From the NCBI GenBank assembly GCA_018711005.1, contig DVIT01000037.1:1-64000 (forward strand): a stretch of 64,000 nt of DNA, given 5' to 3'. The position numbers and the translations under genes are program-made. Below the pieces are notes generated by a model. The model did not search any database. It had not been told where the DNA came from and saw only the letters and a list, made by a program, of their open reading frames with translations. This DNA is from Candidatus Scybalocola faecigallinarum. GTDB taxonomy: Bacteria; Bacillota; Clostridia; Lachnospirales; Lachnospiraceae. Below, piece by piece: positions 27,991 to 37,315 of this stretch (its first letter is position 1; each line of letters starts with the position of its first letter).

Positions 27991-29946
27991 TTATTTTTCT
28001 TCTACATTGATCTTGCGGATCTCTTTTGTACGGATTTCCCGGCAGATCGCATCAATAAATTCATCCAGGTTCTTCTGGCCTTCATCGCCATTATAGCGGC
28101 TTCTTAAGGAAACCACGCCTTTGGCTTCTTCATCAGCGCCTACCACAAGCATATAAGGCACCTTATTCAGTCTGGCCTCACGGATCTTATAGCCGATCTT
28201 TTCAGAACGGTCATCCACAGTGGCACGAATGCCGTTTTCTTTAAGCTGATCCAGCACTTTATCGGCATACTCTGCATACTTATCGGAAATGGGCAGCACA
28301 CGCACCTGTTCCGGACAAAGCCATGTTGGGAAAAGTCCGGCATACTTTTCAATCAGCCATGCCAGTGTACGCTCATAGCAGCCGATACTTGTACGATGGA
28401 TAATATATGGCCGTTTTTTCTCGCCATTCTGGTCAATATAGTACATATCAAACTGTTCTGCCAGCAGGGCATCCCACTGAATGGTGATCATGGTATCTTC
28501 CTTGCCGTAAACATTTTTCGCGTTAATATCCACCTTAGGACCATAGAAGGCAGCTTCGCCTACATCTTCCACAAACGGAATGCCCAGCTCGATCATAATG
28601 TTGCGGATATGGGCTTCTGTTTCATCCCAAACCTGAGGATCGCCAATATATTTTTCCCGGTTTTCAGGATCCCATTTGGAAATGTGGTAGGTTACATCTT
28701 CTTCAACGCCAAGCACCTTCAGGCAATACTGAGCCAGGGCGATACAGTCTTTAAACTCCTTCACCATCTGATCCGGGCGTACAATAAGGTGGCCTTCGGA
28801 AATGGTAAACTGACGCACGCGGGTCAGGCCGTGCATTTCACCGGAATCTTCATTTCTGAATAATGTGGATGTTTCACCGTAGCGCAAAGGAAGATCCTTA
28901 TAGCTGTGCTGTTTTGCCTTGTATACATAATACTGGAACGGGCAGGTCATGGGGCGCAGGGCAAAGACTTCCTTGTCTTTTTCCTCATCGCCTAACACAA
29001 ACATACCGTCCTTATAGTGATCCCAGTGGCCGGAAATCTTATACAGGTCGCTCTTTGCCATTAACGGTGTCTTTGTACGCACATAGCCCCGCTTTTCTTC
29101 TTCATCCTCGATCCACCGCTGAAGTGTCTGGATAATAGTCACGCCTTTAGGCATAAGCAGAGGAAGGCCCTGTCCGATTACATCTACTGTGGTAAACAGC
29201 TCCATTTCCCGGCCCAGCTTGTTGTGGTCGCGCTTTTTAATATCTTCCAGATGCTGAAGATGGGCATCCAGATCCGCGGCCTTTGTATAAGCCGTTCCGT
29301 AAATACGGGTAAGCATCTTGTTTTTCTCATTGCCTCTCCAGTAAGCGCCTGAGGATGAGATCAGCTTAAATGCCTTAATATTTTTCATATTCATCAGGTG
29401 AGGTCCGGCGCACAGATCTGTAAAATCCCCCTGCTTGTAGAAAGAGATCACAGCGTCCTTTGGCAGGTCATTGATCAGCTCTACCTTATAAGGCTCATTT
29501 CTTTCTTCCATAAGCTTAATTGCTTCTTCTCTTGGAAGCTCAAACCGCTCAATGGACGGGTTTTCCTTAATGACCTTTTTCATTTCCTTTTCAATCTTAT
29601 CCAGATCTTCCCGTGTCAGGGACGGCATGTCAAAATCATAATAAAAGCCGTTTTCAATGGAAGGTCCGATCGCGCACTTTGCATCCGGGTACAGACGCTT
29701 TACTGCCTGAGCCAGCACATGGGATGCTGTATGGCGCAGGGCAGCCTTTCCCTGCTCATCGTCAAAGGTCAGGATGCTTAATTCGCAGTCATGATCTACC
29801 ATGGTGCGCAGATCCACCACTTCTTTGTCCATTTCCCCGGCACAGGCCACCCGGGCCAGGCCTTCGGAAATATCTCTGGCAATATCATAAACAGACATTG
29901 CCTGGGCATATTCTTTTACAGAACCGTCTTTTAATGTAATCTTCAT
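27991..29946 (-). CDS. thrS: Threonyl-tRNA synthetase (full length, with TGS domain)
   Basis: TGS-like N-terminus 'MKITLKDGSVKEYAQAMSVYDIARDIS'; 'HTASHVLAQAVKRLYP' editing domain; class II core. Confidence 0.95.
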   Translation of the reverse strand: MKITLKDGSVKEYAQAMSVYDIARDISEGLARVACAGEMDKEVVDLRTMVDHDCELSILTFDDEQGKAALRHTASHVLAQAVKRLYPDAKCAIGPSIENGFYYDFDMPSLTREDLDKIEKEMKKVIKENPSIERFELPREEAIKLMEERNEPYKVELINDLPKDAVISFYKQGDFTDLCAGPHLMNMKNIKAFKLISSSGAYWRGNEKNKMLTRIYGTAYTKAADLDAHLQHLEDIKKRDHNKLGREMELFTTVDVIGQGLPLLMPKGVTIIQTLQRWIEDEEEKRGYVRTKTPLMAKSDLYKISGHWDHYKDGMFVLGDEEKDKEVFALRPMTCPFQYYVYKAKQHSYKDLPLRYGETSTLFRNEDSGEMHGLTRVRQFTISEGHLIVRPDQMVKEFKDCIALAQYCLKVLGVEEDVTYHISKWDPENREKYIGDPQVWDETEAHIRNIMIELGIPFVEDVGEAAFYGPKVDINAKNVYGKEDTMITIQWDALLAEQFDMYYIDQNGEKKRPYIIHRTSIGCYERTLAWLIEKYAGLFPTWLCPEQVRVLPISDKYAEYADKVLDQLKENGIRATVDDRSEKIGYKIREARLNKVPYMLVVGADEEAKGVVSLRSRYNGDEGQKNLDEFIDAICREIRTKEIRKINVEEK

Positions 29947-29980
29947 AAATCTAATTCCTTCCTATTATAATAGTGATTTC

Positions 29981-31747
29981 TCAGGAAATCCGTTCCTTAT
30001 TTTCCCGGACAGCCTTTGCAATAAATTCATCCAGCGGCATAGTCACCGATGCTCCGGTATCCCGGCTGCGCACAGTAACCGTATGGTCTGCGGCTTCCTT
30101 TGCCCCAAGGACAAGCATATAAGGCACGCGCTCTACCTGCTGAGCCTCGCGGATCTTATAGCCGATCTTTTCATTCCGGTCATCCAGCACGCACCGCAGT
30201 CCGGCAGCGGTAATGGCCTGGTGGATTTCTTTAGCATATTCCAGATTTTTATCGGAAACCGGAAGCACCTTTACCTGGGTTGGCGCCAGCCATACCGGGA
30301 ACTTTCCGGCATAGTGTTCAATAAGGATGCCTAAAAACCGTTCAATGGATCCAAACACAACTCTGTGGATCATAATCGGCCTCTGGGGCTGGCTGTTTTC
30401 ATCAATATATTCGGCCTGGAAGTTCTGAGGAAGCTGGAAATCCAGCTGAATGGTCCCGCACTGCCATGTCCGGCCAATGGAATCTTCCAGATGGAAGTCG
30501 ATCTTTGGCCCGTAAAATGCGCCGTCGCCTTCATTGACTGCATATTCCAGCCCCAGCTCATCCAATGCCTGGCGAAGGCCGTTGGTTGCTTCTTCCCAGT
30601 CCTCGTCGCTTCCCATACTGTCCTGGGGACGGGTGGAAAGCTCTACATGGTATTTAAAGCCAAACTTTTTATAAACCTCGTCAATGAGACGGACCACGCC
30701 TTTGATCTCTGACGGAATCTGAGCTTTTGTCATAAAAATATGGGCATCGTCCTGAGTAAAGCACCGGACGCGGAACAGGCCGTGAAGGGCGCCCTTTAAC
30801 TCATGGCGGTGAACAAGTCCCAGTTCACCGCAGCGGATGGGCAGCTCCCGGTAGGAATGGGGACGGCTCTTATAAACAAGCATTCCGCCCGGACAGTTCA
30901 TAGGCTTAATGGCAAAATCATTGTCATCAATTTTGGTGGTGTACATATTATCCCTGTAGTGATCCCAATGACCGGACGTTTCCCACAGCTCCCGGTCCAG
31001 GATCATGGGGGTGGATACTTCAATATAGCCTTCTCTGCGGTGAAGCTCACGCCAATAATCGATCAGGGCATTTTTTACGATAAGCCCCTTATCCAGGAAA
31101 AATGGGAATCCCGGGCCATAGTCGCTTGTCATAAAAAGCTCCATTTCTCTGCCGATCTTGCGGTGATCCCGCCTGGCCGCTTCTTCCATAAGCTTTAAAT
31201 GCGCCTCAAGCTCATCCTTAGACCCAAAGGCAATACCATTAATACGGGTAAGCATTTTATTATTTTTATCGCCCTTCCAATAAGCGCCGGACTGCTGAGT
31301 AATCTTAAATGCCTTTAATGCCTTAGTATAGGTCAGGTGAGGGCCGACGCACATGTCAATATACTCGCCCTGCTGATAAAAGCTGATCACCGCGTCCTCA
31401 GGAAGGTCATCGATATGCTCTAATTTATACTTTTCCTGGCGCTCCTCCATAAGCTTTTTGGCTTCCTCACGGGACAGGATAAAGGAACGGATGGGCAGAT
31501 TTTCCTTGCAGATCTTTTGCATCTCTTTTTCAATGCGCTCAAGATCCTCATCGGAAAGCTTGACGTCTCCCAGATCCACGTCATAATAAAAACCATGCTC
31601 TGTAGCCGGGCCATAGGCAAAATCCGCCTGAGGATACAGCCGCTTAATGGCCTGGGCCATAATATGGGCCGCCGTATGGCGGATTACATGGAGTTCTTCT
31701 TCCTTTGGGCACTCGCCAACAGTGCCGTCGTTGTAAATGACTTTCAT
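29981..31747 (-). CDS. Second threonyl-tRNA synthetase, lacking the TGS domain
   Basis: Starts almost directly at the editing domain 'HVIRHTAAHIMAQAIKRLYP'; 'MNCPGGMLVYKSRPHSYRELPIRCGELG' core. Confidence 0.93.
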   Translation of the reverse strand: MKVIYNDGTVGECPKEEELHVIRHTAAHIMAQAIKRLYPQADFAYGPATEHGFYYDVDLGDVKLSDEDLERIEKEMQKICKENLPIRSFILSREEAKKLMEERQEKYKLEHIDDLPEDAVISFYQQGEYIDMCVGPHLTYTKALKAFKITQQSGAYWKGDKNNKMLTRINGIAFGSKDELEAHLKLMEEAARRDHRKIGREMELFMTSDYGPGFPFFLDKGLIVKNALIDYWRELHRREGYIEVSTPMILDRELWETSGHWDHYRDNMYTTKIDDNDFAIKPMNCPGGMLVYKSRPHSYRELPIRCGELGLVHRHELKGALHGLFRVRCFTQDDAHIFMTKAQIPSEIKGVVRLIDEVYKKFGFKYHVELSTRPQDSMGSDEDWEEATNGLRQALDELGLEYAVNEGDGAFYGPKIDFHLEDSIGRTWQCGTIQLDFQLPQNFQAEYIDENSQPQRPIMIHRVVFGSIERFLGILIEHYAGKFPVWLAPTQVKVLPVSDKNLEYAKEIHQAITAAGLRCVLDDRNEKIGYKIREAQQVERVPYMLVLGAKEAADHTVTVRSRDTGASVTMPLDEFIAKAVRENKERIS

Positions 31748-31837
31748 AATAAAAACCTCCTGTTCTTAAATCCGGGCATATTCTTTCATGGACCGCCTGC
31801 CCTTTGTTTCATGCAGGCCCATGGCTTTATGCAAATA

Positions 31838-32176
31838 AAAACGTCCCTTTCCGGACAGTATGTTCGGAAAGGGACGAGATATTCATACTCGCGGTTCCAC
31901 CCTTGTTGTTTTACAGGTCAACGCTCCCGGTCAAATATACCGGGGCACTCCTCTTGTTAAAACCACTTAATTTATGACGGTAACGGTGTCTGCCGGGCCG
32001 GATTGGGGCCGCTCCGAGGTAGTTTTCGGCCGATTCCCAATAAAGCACTTCCAGCAGCTGTGCTTCTCTCTGTAATGTTTGGCGGCTTACTCGTCTCATC
32101 AACGCATTATCACGCTCCGGCGGCCGCCATACTGTACTTATACGATCTGGACAGCAGCCGGAGATAAACTTTTCCT
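31838..32176 (-). ncRNA. T-box leader (Thr) upstream of the two threonyl-tRNA synthetases
   Basis: Minus strand AGGGTGGAACCGCG (31890-31903) T-box core, then terminator gtccctttcc...ggaaagggacgttttt; promoter TTGACA-16-TATAAT at 32183-32210. Confidence 0.93.
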
Positions 32177-32223
32177 GAACTCATTATAGCATTGAATCGC
32201 CATTTGTCAATGCTGAAGTCATC

Positions 32224-33801
32224 TTATTTTATTATAAGGATCATCAGTGCTATAAGCAGTCCTGCCAGGGTTACGCCGGAAACCGATAAAGCAGCTGCGG
32301 CCGCCGCCGGCCACTTTGAAGCCGGATCCACAGCAGCCGGTCGGCGGCTGTGACAGGGATTCCCGGGCTTCATAGCAAAACGGCCGGTCCGATTTCTAAC
32401 AGAAGTTCCACTCCGGCTGTTTTTTCTTTTTTCCTCCAGATCTGCCAAATCCTCCACAGCCTGAATCCAGCCATCCAAAAGCTGATTAAAGCCAAGGGCG
32501 CTGGCATGGATCCCATCGGGACTGTCATAGCTTTTTACATATTTGGGAATATCTGCTACATAACATCCATATTTTAATGCGCAGCTGCGTATACCATAAT
32601 TATATGCTTCCAATGCCCCTTCGGATAAAAGAGGCGGGCACAGCAATCCGCAATAAATCCGGGCATACGGATAGTTTCTCCTTAATTTCCATAGCATAAC
32701 CTCATAGGATGGCGTAAAATAGTTTACATAATTTTCTTTCATATTCACAGGTTCTTCCGGCGCATCCGCAGGAACACCTCTTAAATAATCCCATGTACCG
32801 GTATATATAAAAATCACATCCGGATTTTTTCCATTTTGTCGAAGCCCTAAAATGCGTATATCCGATCCGGCAGACGCTCTGAATGGCCCGGACACCATGC
32901 TCTCCAAAACACAGCAATTTGCCAAAAGCCGGCCTCCAAAATAACTTGTCAGATGAGGCCAAAAACTTCCAAGAGAATCCCCCAGAACGGAAACATACTT
33001 ACCATACAAAGGATTTTTCTGCCATGGGGACAGCACTTGACAAAAGATGTCATAATTACTTCGGTCTTCCACTGCAAAAATAACTTCCCAAAATGCATTT
33101 CTAAAATCCCCATAGGTCAGCTGCTCGTAAAAAATCTGTGCCACAAGCTGCGGAGGGTTCATATATACGCCGCAGCCAAAATCTCCAAAAACAAGACAAC
33201 CTACACCATTGGCCTCAGCCACAGAAAGAATGTTGCGGATCCGTCCCTCCAAAACTTTTCTTAGCTTCTTTTCGTCGATCCTGACTGTACCATTAAGATT
33301 TGGAGCAGGGCAGGTAATCACATCAGCCAGGAACCACCGGTCTGTATATTTAGGGAGCTTTCCTTCAATTTTAAAGAAAGTGACATTTTGTGAATAAATA
33401 ATCCGGCTGCTGTAATAACCGTCCAGCTGATTGTTATATTGATAAAACGACTCAAAGATTTCCGGCTTGGTCAGGCATGGATATAAATTGGAGCAGCGGC
33501 ATAAAGTTTCCTCTACCCCCTGTCCTCCCCAGGAAACACTGCCTCCCGGACTGACCGCATTGGCCACATTCAGCACCGCAATCCGCATTCCGCTTTCAGC
33601 GAAACGCCTGGCTGCAGCAGGAATGGATTCGCAGGTTACCGAAATCTTCACCGAATGTGTTCCCATGACCCGGGTCGTATCAAAATTTTCAGGGTACACA
33701 CGCGTACTCATCACTGCCGACCATGTCCGACAGCGCAGTTCCTCATTTTCCCAAAGCAGACGCTGAGTATCCAAAAACACTTCCGCCATTACATTTTCCA
33801 T
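32224..33801 (-). CDS. Fusion: TIGR02452 (microbial PARG-like) domain + SGNH/GDSL hydrolase domain + C-terminal TM
   Basis: 'VLNVANAVSPGGSVSWGGQGVEETLCRCSNLYPCL' and 'GDFGCGVYMNPPQLVAQIF' (TIGR02452-like); 'SVLGDSLGSF'...'GTWDYLRG'...'DGIHASALGFNQLLDGW' (SGNH-like). Confidence 0.82.
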   Translation of the reverse strand: MENVMAEVFLDTQRLLWENEELRCRTWSAVMSTRVYPENFDTTRVMGTHSVKISVTCESIPAAARRFAESGMRIAVLNVANAVSPGGSVSWGGQGVEETLCRCSNLYPCLTKPEIFESFYQYNNQLDGYYSSRIIYSQNVTFFKIEGKLPKYTDRWFLADVITCPAPNLNGTVRIDEKKLRKVLEGRIRNILSVAEANGVGCLVFGDFGCGVYMNPPQLVAQIFYEQLTYGDFRNAFWEVIFAVEDRSNYDIFCQVLSPWQKNPLYGKYVSVLGDSLGSFWPHLTSYFGGRLLANCCVLESMVSGPFRASAGSDIRILGLRQNGKNPDVIFIYTGTWDYLRGVPADAPEEPVNMKENYVNYFTPSYEVMLWKLRRNYPYARIYCGLLCPPLLSEGALEAYNYGIRSCALKYGCYVADIPKYVKSYDSPDGIHASALGFNQLLDGWIQAVEDLADLEEKRKNSRSGTSVRNRTGRFAMKPGNPCHSRRPAAVDPASKWPAAAAAALSVSGVTLAGLLIALMILIIK

Positions 33802-33824
33802 AAACGCCTCCCCTTTCGGCAGCA

Positions 33825-35180
33825 TCAGATGACATGGCTGTCATACCATACCTCGCAATTTGGATGTTTCTGTTTATATTCCATGGTCTGCTCATAAGTC
33901 ACGCCTGTATGACAGGTATGAAGAAGCAAAAGTTCCTTGTCCATAATCGGTGAAATATCATATACATCCCCGCTTCCATGAAGATTCACAGCCACAAGGT
34001 TAGGCAGGCCGGCAATAGGCGTCAGATCTGAAAACCCTGTAGTCCAGCTTAAATCCAGATAGACTAAGGACGTACAGCCGGCCAGAGCGTCAATATTTCC
34101 TCCCAGGGTACAGCTATCTAAAACAAGTTCTGTCAGGTTTTTGCAGTTAGCCAAAGGGGACAGGTCACTGATCGTTTCACCATAAATATAAATGGATGTT
34201 ACATCATATGTAAAGGTCTGACTTCCCAGGGTAAAGGTTCCTGCTTCCGTTTCACTTTCACTTTCTGTTTCGGCTTCTTCTTCCCAATCTGCCTTTACAA
34301 GCTCCTGGGGATATATTTCAATCACCATGTCTTCCTGGTAAATATTTCCTGCGGAATCCGTTTCAAACACGATTTGACAGCCATTCCAGCTAAACGCAAC
34401 CTGCCACTGGCTCTGGCTTTCATTATAATAAGCCGCTGATTCTCCCCCAAACAGACTGCACAGCCGGGCATGGCTGATATATCCGTCAAAACTAATAAAC
34501 ATCCAGGATGGGGACAAGATCATATATTTATAGGGACGGGCATTATCCTTGGGAATACGTGTTGATGTATCTACCAGATCCGGATATTCCGAAGTATTTT
34601 TAAAATAGGCGTATCCATTCAAACCGTTAAACCGCATCTGATAACCTTCTTCCTGAGAAATAAAGGAAACCGCAGGCTCCCCGTAAGCCTGGACAAGCTG
34701 GGCGTAACAGTAGTCTGTCAATGTATTCACCGAAGCATAGCGCAGTGTCAAATCTTCTGAATCTTCACCGGCTGCCACAAAATTTTCAGCATTTTCATCT
34801 TCCGACTCTTTCCCATCCCGTGCCATAAATTCTTTTGTTATTTCCTCCAAAAAGTCTTCCAGGCGCCGGTCACGGGTTGCTGAAAAACCGAGCTGAGCTG
34901 TCTGCCGGGCCTCGTCATACATTCCGCGCTCTGCATATAGATTTGCCAGCTCTACATAAGCTTCCGGATTTTCCGGTTTGATCTCAATAGCCGCCTCATA
35001 GGCCGCCACTACAGCTTCGAAATCATCTTCATTTAAATATTGACGCGCCGACCGAAGCTGGTCATAATACCGGTCGTTTTTCGCCTGACCAGTCACTAAA
35101 AGCACTGTCACAATACAGATAATCCCAATCAGCACTGCGGCTGCCGGCAGAACAATCATCAACAGCTTGTTACTTTTCAT
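33825..35180 (-). CDS. Membrane-anchored TPR protein with C-terminal leucine-rich repeats
   Basis: N-terminal TM, 'AAIEIKPENPEAYVELANLYAERG' TPR, 'LSPLANCKNLTELVLDSC...LAGCTSLVYLDLSWTTGFSDLTPIAGLPNLVAVNLHG' LRR. Confidence 0.85.
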   Translation of the reverse strand: MKSNKLLMIVLPAAAVLIGIICIVTVLLVTGQAKNDRYYDQLRSARQYLNEDDFEAVVAAYEAAIEIKPENPEAYVELANLYAERGMYDEARQTAQLGFSATRDRRLEDFLEEITKEFMARDGKESEDENAENFVAAGEDSEDLTLRYASVNTLTDYCYAQLVQAYGEPAVSFISQEEGYQMRFNGLNGYAYFKNTSEYPDLVDTSTRIPKDNARPYKYMILSPSWMFISFDGYISHARLCSLFGGESAAYYNESQSQWQVAFSWNGCQIVFETDSAGNIYQEDMVIEIYPQELVKADWEEEAETESESETEAGTFTLGSQTFTYDVTSIYIYGETISDLSPLANCKNLTELVLDSCTLGGNIDALAGCTSLVYLDLSWTTGFSDLTPIAGLPNLVAVNLHGSGDVYDISPIMDKELLLLHTCHTGVTYEQTMEYKQKHPNCEVWYDSHVI

Positions 35181-35195
35181 TGTTATCTCCCACCT

Positions 35196-35309
35196 TTATG
35201 TTTCCTCATAAGCTTTCTGAAGCTTTTTCTTCCGTACAAATATATAAAACTTTAATATGGCATAAATCGCACATGCCAAAACAAGCATAATTACTCCTGC
35301 CAGAAACAT
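35196..35309 (-). CDS. 37-aa single-pass membrane microprotein (below the supplied ORF cutoff)
   Basis: RBS ggaggg then ATG; MFLAGVIMLVLACAIYAILKFYIFVRKKKLQKAYEET*; lies in an operon gap and is followed by an RBS for the next gene. Confidence 0.7.
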   Translation of the reverse strand: MFLAGVIMLVLACAIYAILKFYIFVRKKKLQKAYEET

Positions 35310-35340
35310 TCAATCCCTCCTGCCTGCCGCAAATTGCTCC

Positions 35341-37305
35341 TTACGGCATAAGCCAGCCTTTTTCCTGCAAATCTTCAAGGATCATCTCCAACTGAACAAT
35401 ATCCGCATCTTCTGATGGTTCTTCCCCGGATTCCCGGCATAAAACCACCGCCCGGTCATAGCATTCCTTTACCTGGGTGTAATCTCGCTGGTCGATCGGT
35501 CTGTCATTTTCAATGCGATAATAAACATAGGCCTGCTGAGCGCAAATTTTGTATTCCTGCGGATACATCAAAAACATATCCGCCAAAAGATCCCGGCAGT
35601 CAAAAAGCCGCCCGGCGCTTTCATAAAGAAATACCAGATTATACAGATCCGACAGCACGGCAAAACCGCCGTCCATCAATTCCTCATAACAAGAAATCCC
35701 TTTTTCCTGAAAATCAGCGTCGCTTTCCAAAACACTGGCCGCTGTATTGCTCTGGCCTCTTGTATCCCGGGATAAAGCTATAACGCATAGCTCACCGCCT
35801 TTTTGCAGCCACAGATAGCGGGCAGCGCCGCCAGACCTGCCGGCCATATTTAAAACAAAATCCAGACATTCCCCATAATTACCGAGGGCTTCGCTGGATA
35901 TCACTGCCAGCACCGCAGCCTGACGCTCCACATCGTCGCCTTCCGCAGCAGCTACCGCCATGTCATAGGCTGCGGCATAATCCTCCTGCATATAAGCAAT
36001 CTGGCCTTCCACCAGTGCTCCATCCGTATCCGGAAGTCCTAAATATCGGGCCCGGTTAAGGCTCTCACGAGCCTGGTCATAATCTTCCTCCCAGGCCTGA
36101 CAAATGGCCAAATCTCTGAAAATATTATAATTATCCCCGTCAAGGCTGCCTGCTTCCTTTAAATAGTCCTTTGCCATAGAGTAATCCTGAACAGCCATCA
36201 GCGCCTTCCCGGTACAGTAAAGAACATTTGCCTTTTCCTGACTGTATTGACTGAAAAGTTTTTCAAAATCATGTTGATTTAAAAGATCAATTCCCTGCTG
36301 ATAGTATTCCTCCACAGCCTTTTCTTCCTGCCCCGGACTATAAAGAATAGCTTCCCGGGAAATATAGGCCTGGCAGGCAGAAAAAAATTCTTCCCGACGA
36401 TCTTGCTGATACCCGGTAATCATCATGCATACTGCCGTAATGAACAGCGTCAGAAAAATTCCATCCCCGATGCGGCTCACCAGCGTCATCCTGCGCCACT
36501 GACTGCTCCATTTTTCCCGCTGTCCTAAGGCCTCAAGTATCGCCCGGGCGCTTTTAAACCGCCGTCCCGGGTCAGTCATCATACATTTATCAATAATATT
36601 TACAATAGCGCTGTCATAAGGCAGCGCCATATCCTTAAGGCGGATCTGATTTTCCCTCCGCTCCTTTGGCATAAGTCCGCTCATCATATGATAAAATACC
36701 GCTCCTGCGCTGTACAAATCGCTGCGGGCGTCAATAACAATATGACCGCTGGGCAGCCCATCCAGCATAAGCTGGGCTTTTTTTATCTGCTCAGGGGCAG
36801 CATACTGGCTGCTGACCCCTACAAGATCCTTATTGTTTTTTCCGTCCAGAGAAATATTAAAATCAATCAGGCATATATCCCCCCGGTCCGTAATCATAAT
36901 ATTAGCCGGCTTTATATCACAGTGGATGATCTCATAGCCATGAAGATACTCAAGAACATCACACAGCTGCTCAAGCCAAAGAACCAAACAGGCGTCATCA
37001 AAAGCGTATCCCTGATCCATATAGAATTTCAGGTCGTGACCTGAAATGTAATCCATCACAGTAAAAATGCCTTCCTCCAATTCAAGAAAGTCATAGACCT
37101 GAGGCAGAAAACGGTGATGAAGCCCTTTTAAAATATCCACCTCGCTGCGGCAGTTGACCAGGCTGACCATCCGGTCATGAATTTTTTTAACAACTACATA
37201 TTTCCTGAGATTTTCATGGTACGCCAGATAGATCGTCCCTATACCGCCATGTCCGATAGGATTTAAGATCCGGTATGTATGGTTAATAAGATCTCCTGCC
37301 TTCAT
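35341..37305 (-). CDS. Ser/Thr protein kinase with TM and extracytoplasmic TPR-like region
   Basis: 'IGHGGIGTIYLAYHENLRKYVVVKKI', 'HCDIKPANIMI', 'LIDFNIS' (DFN rather than DFG); TM 'GIFLTLFITAVCMMITGY'; TPR-like repeats. Confidence 0.88.
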   Translation of the reverse strand: MKAGDLINHTYRILNPIGHGGIGTIYLAYHENLRKYVVVKKIHDRMVSLVNCRSEVDILKGLHHRFLPQVYDFLELEEGIFTVMDYISGHDLKFYMDQGYAFDDACLVLWLEQLCDVLEYLHGYEIIHCDIKPANIMITDRGDICLIDFNISLDGKNNKDLVGVSSQYAAPEQIKKAQLMLDGLPSGHIVIDARSDLYSAGAVFYHMMSGLMPKERRENQIRLKDMALPYDSAIVNIIDKCMMTDPGRRFKSARAILEALGQREKWSSQWRRMTLVSRIGDGIFLTLFITAVCMMITGYQQDRREEFFSACQAYISREAILYSPGQEEKAVEEYYQQGIDLLNQHDFEKLFSQYSQEKANVLYCTGKALMAVQDYSMAKDYLKEAGSLDGDNYNIFRDLAICQAWEEDYDQARESLNRARYLGLPDTDGALVEGQIAYMQEDYAAAYDMAVAAAEGDDVERQAAVLAVISSEALGNYGECLDFVLNMAGRSGGAARYLWLQKGGELCVIALSRDTRGQSNTAASVLESDADFQEKGISCYEELMDGGFAVLSDLYNLVFLYESAGRLFDCRDLLADMFLMYPQEYKICAQQAYVYYRIENDRPIDQRDYTQVKECYDRAVVLCRESGEEPSEDADIVQLEMILEDLQEKGWLMP

Positions 37306-37315
37306 ATATCATCAC

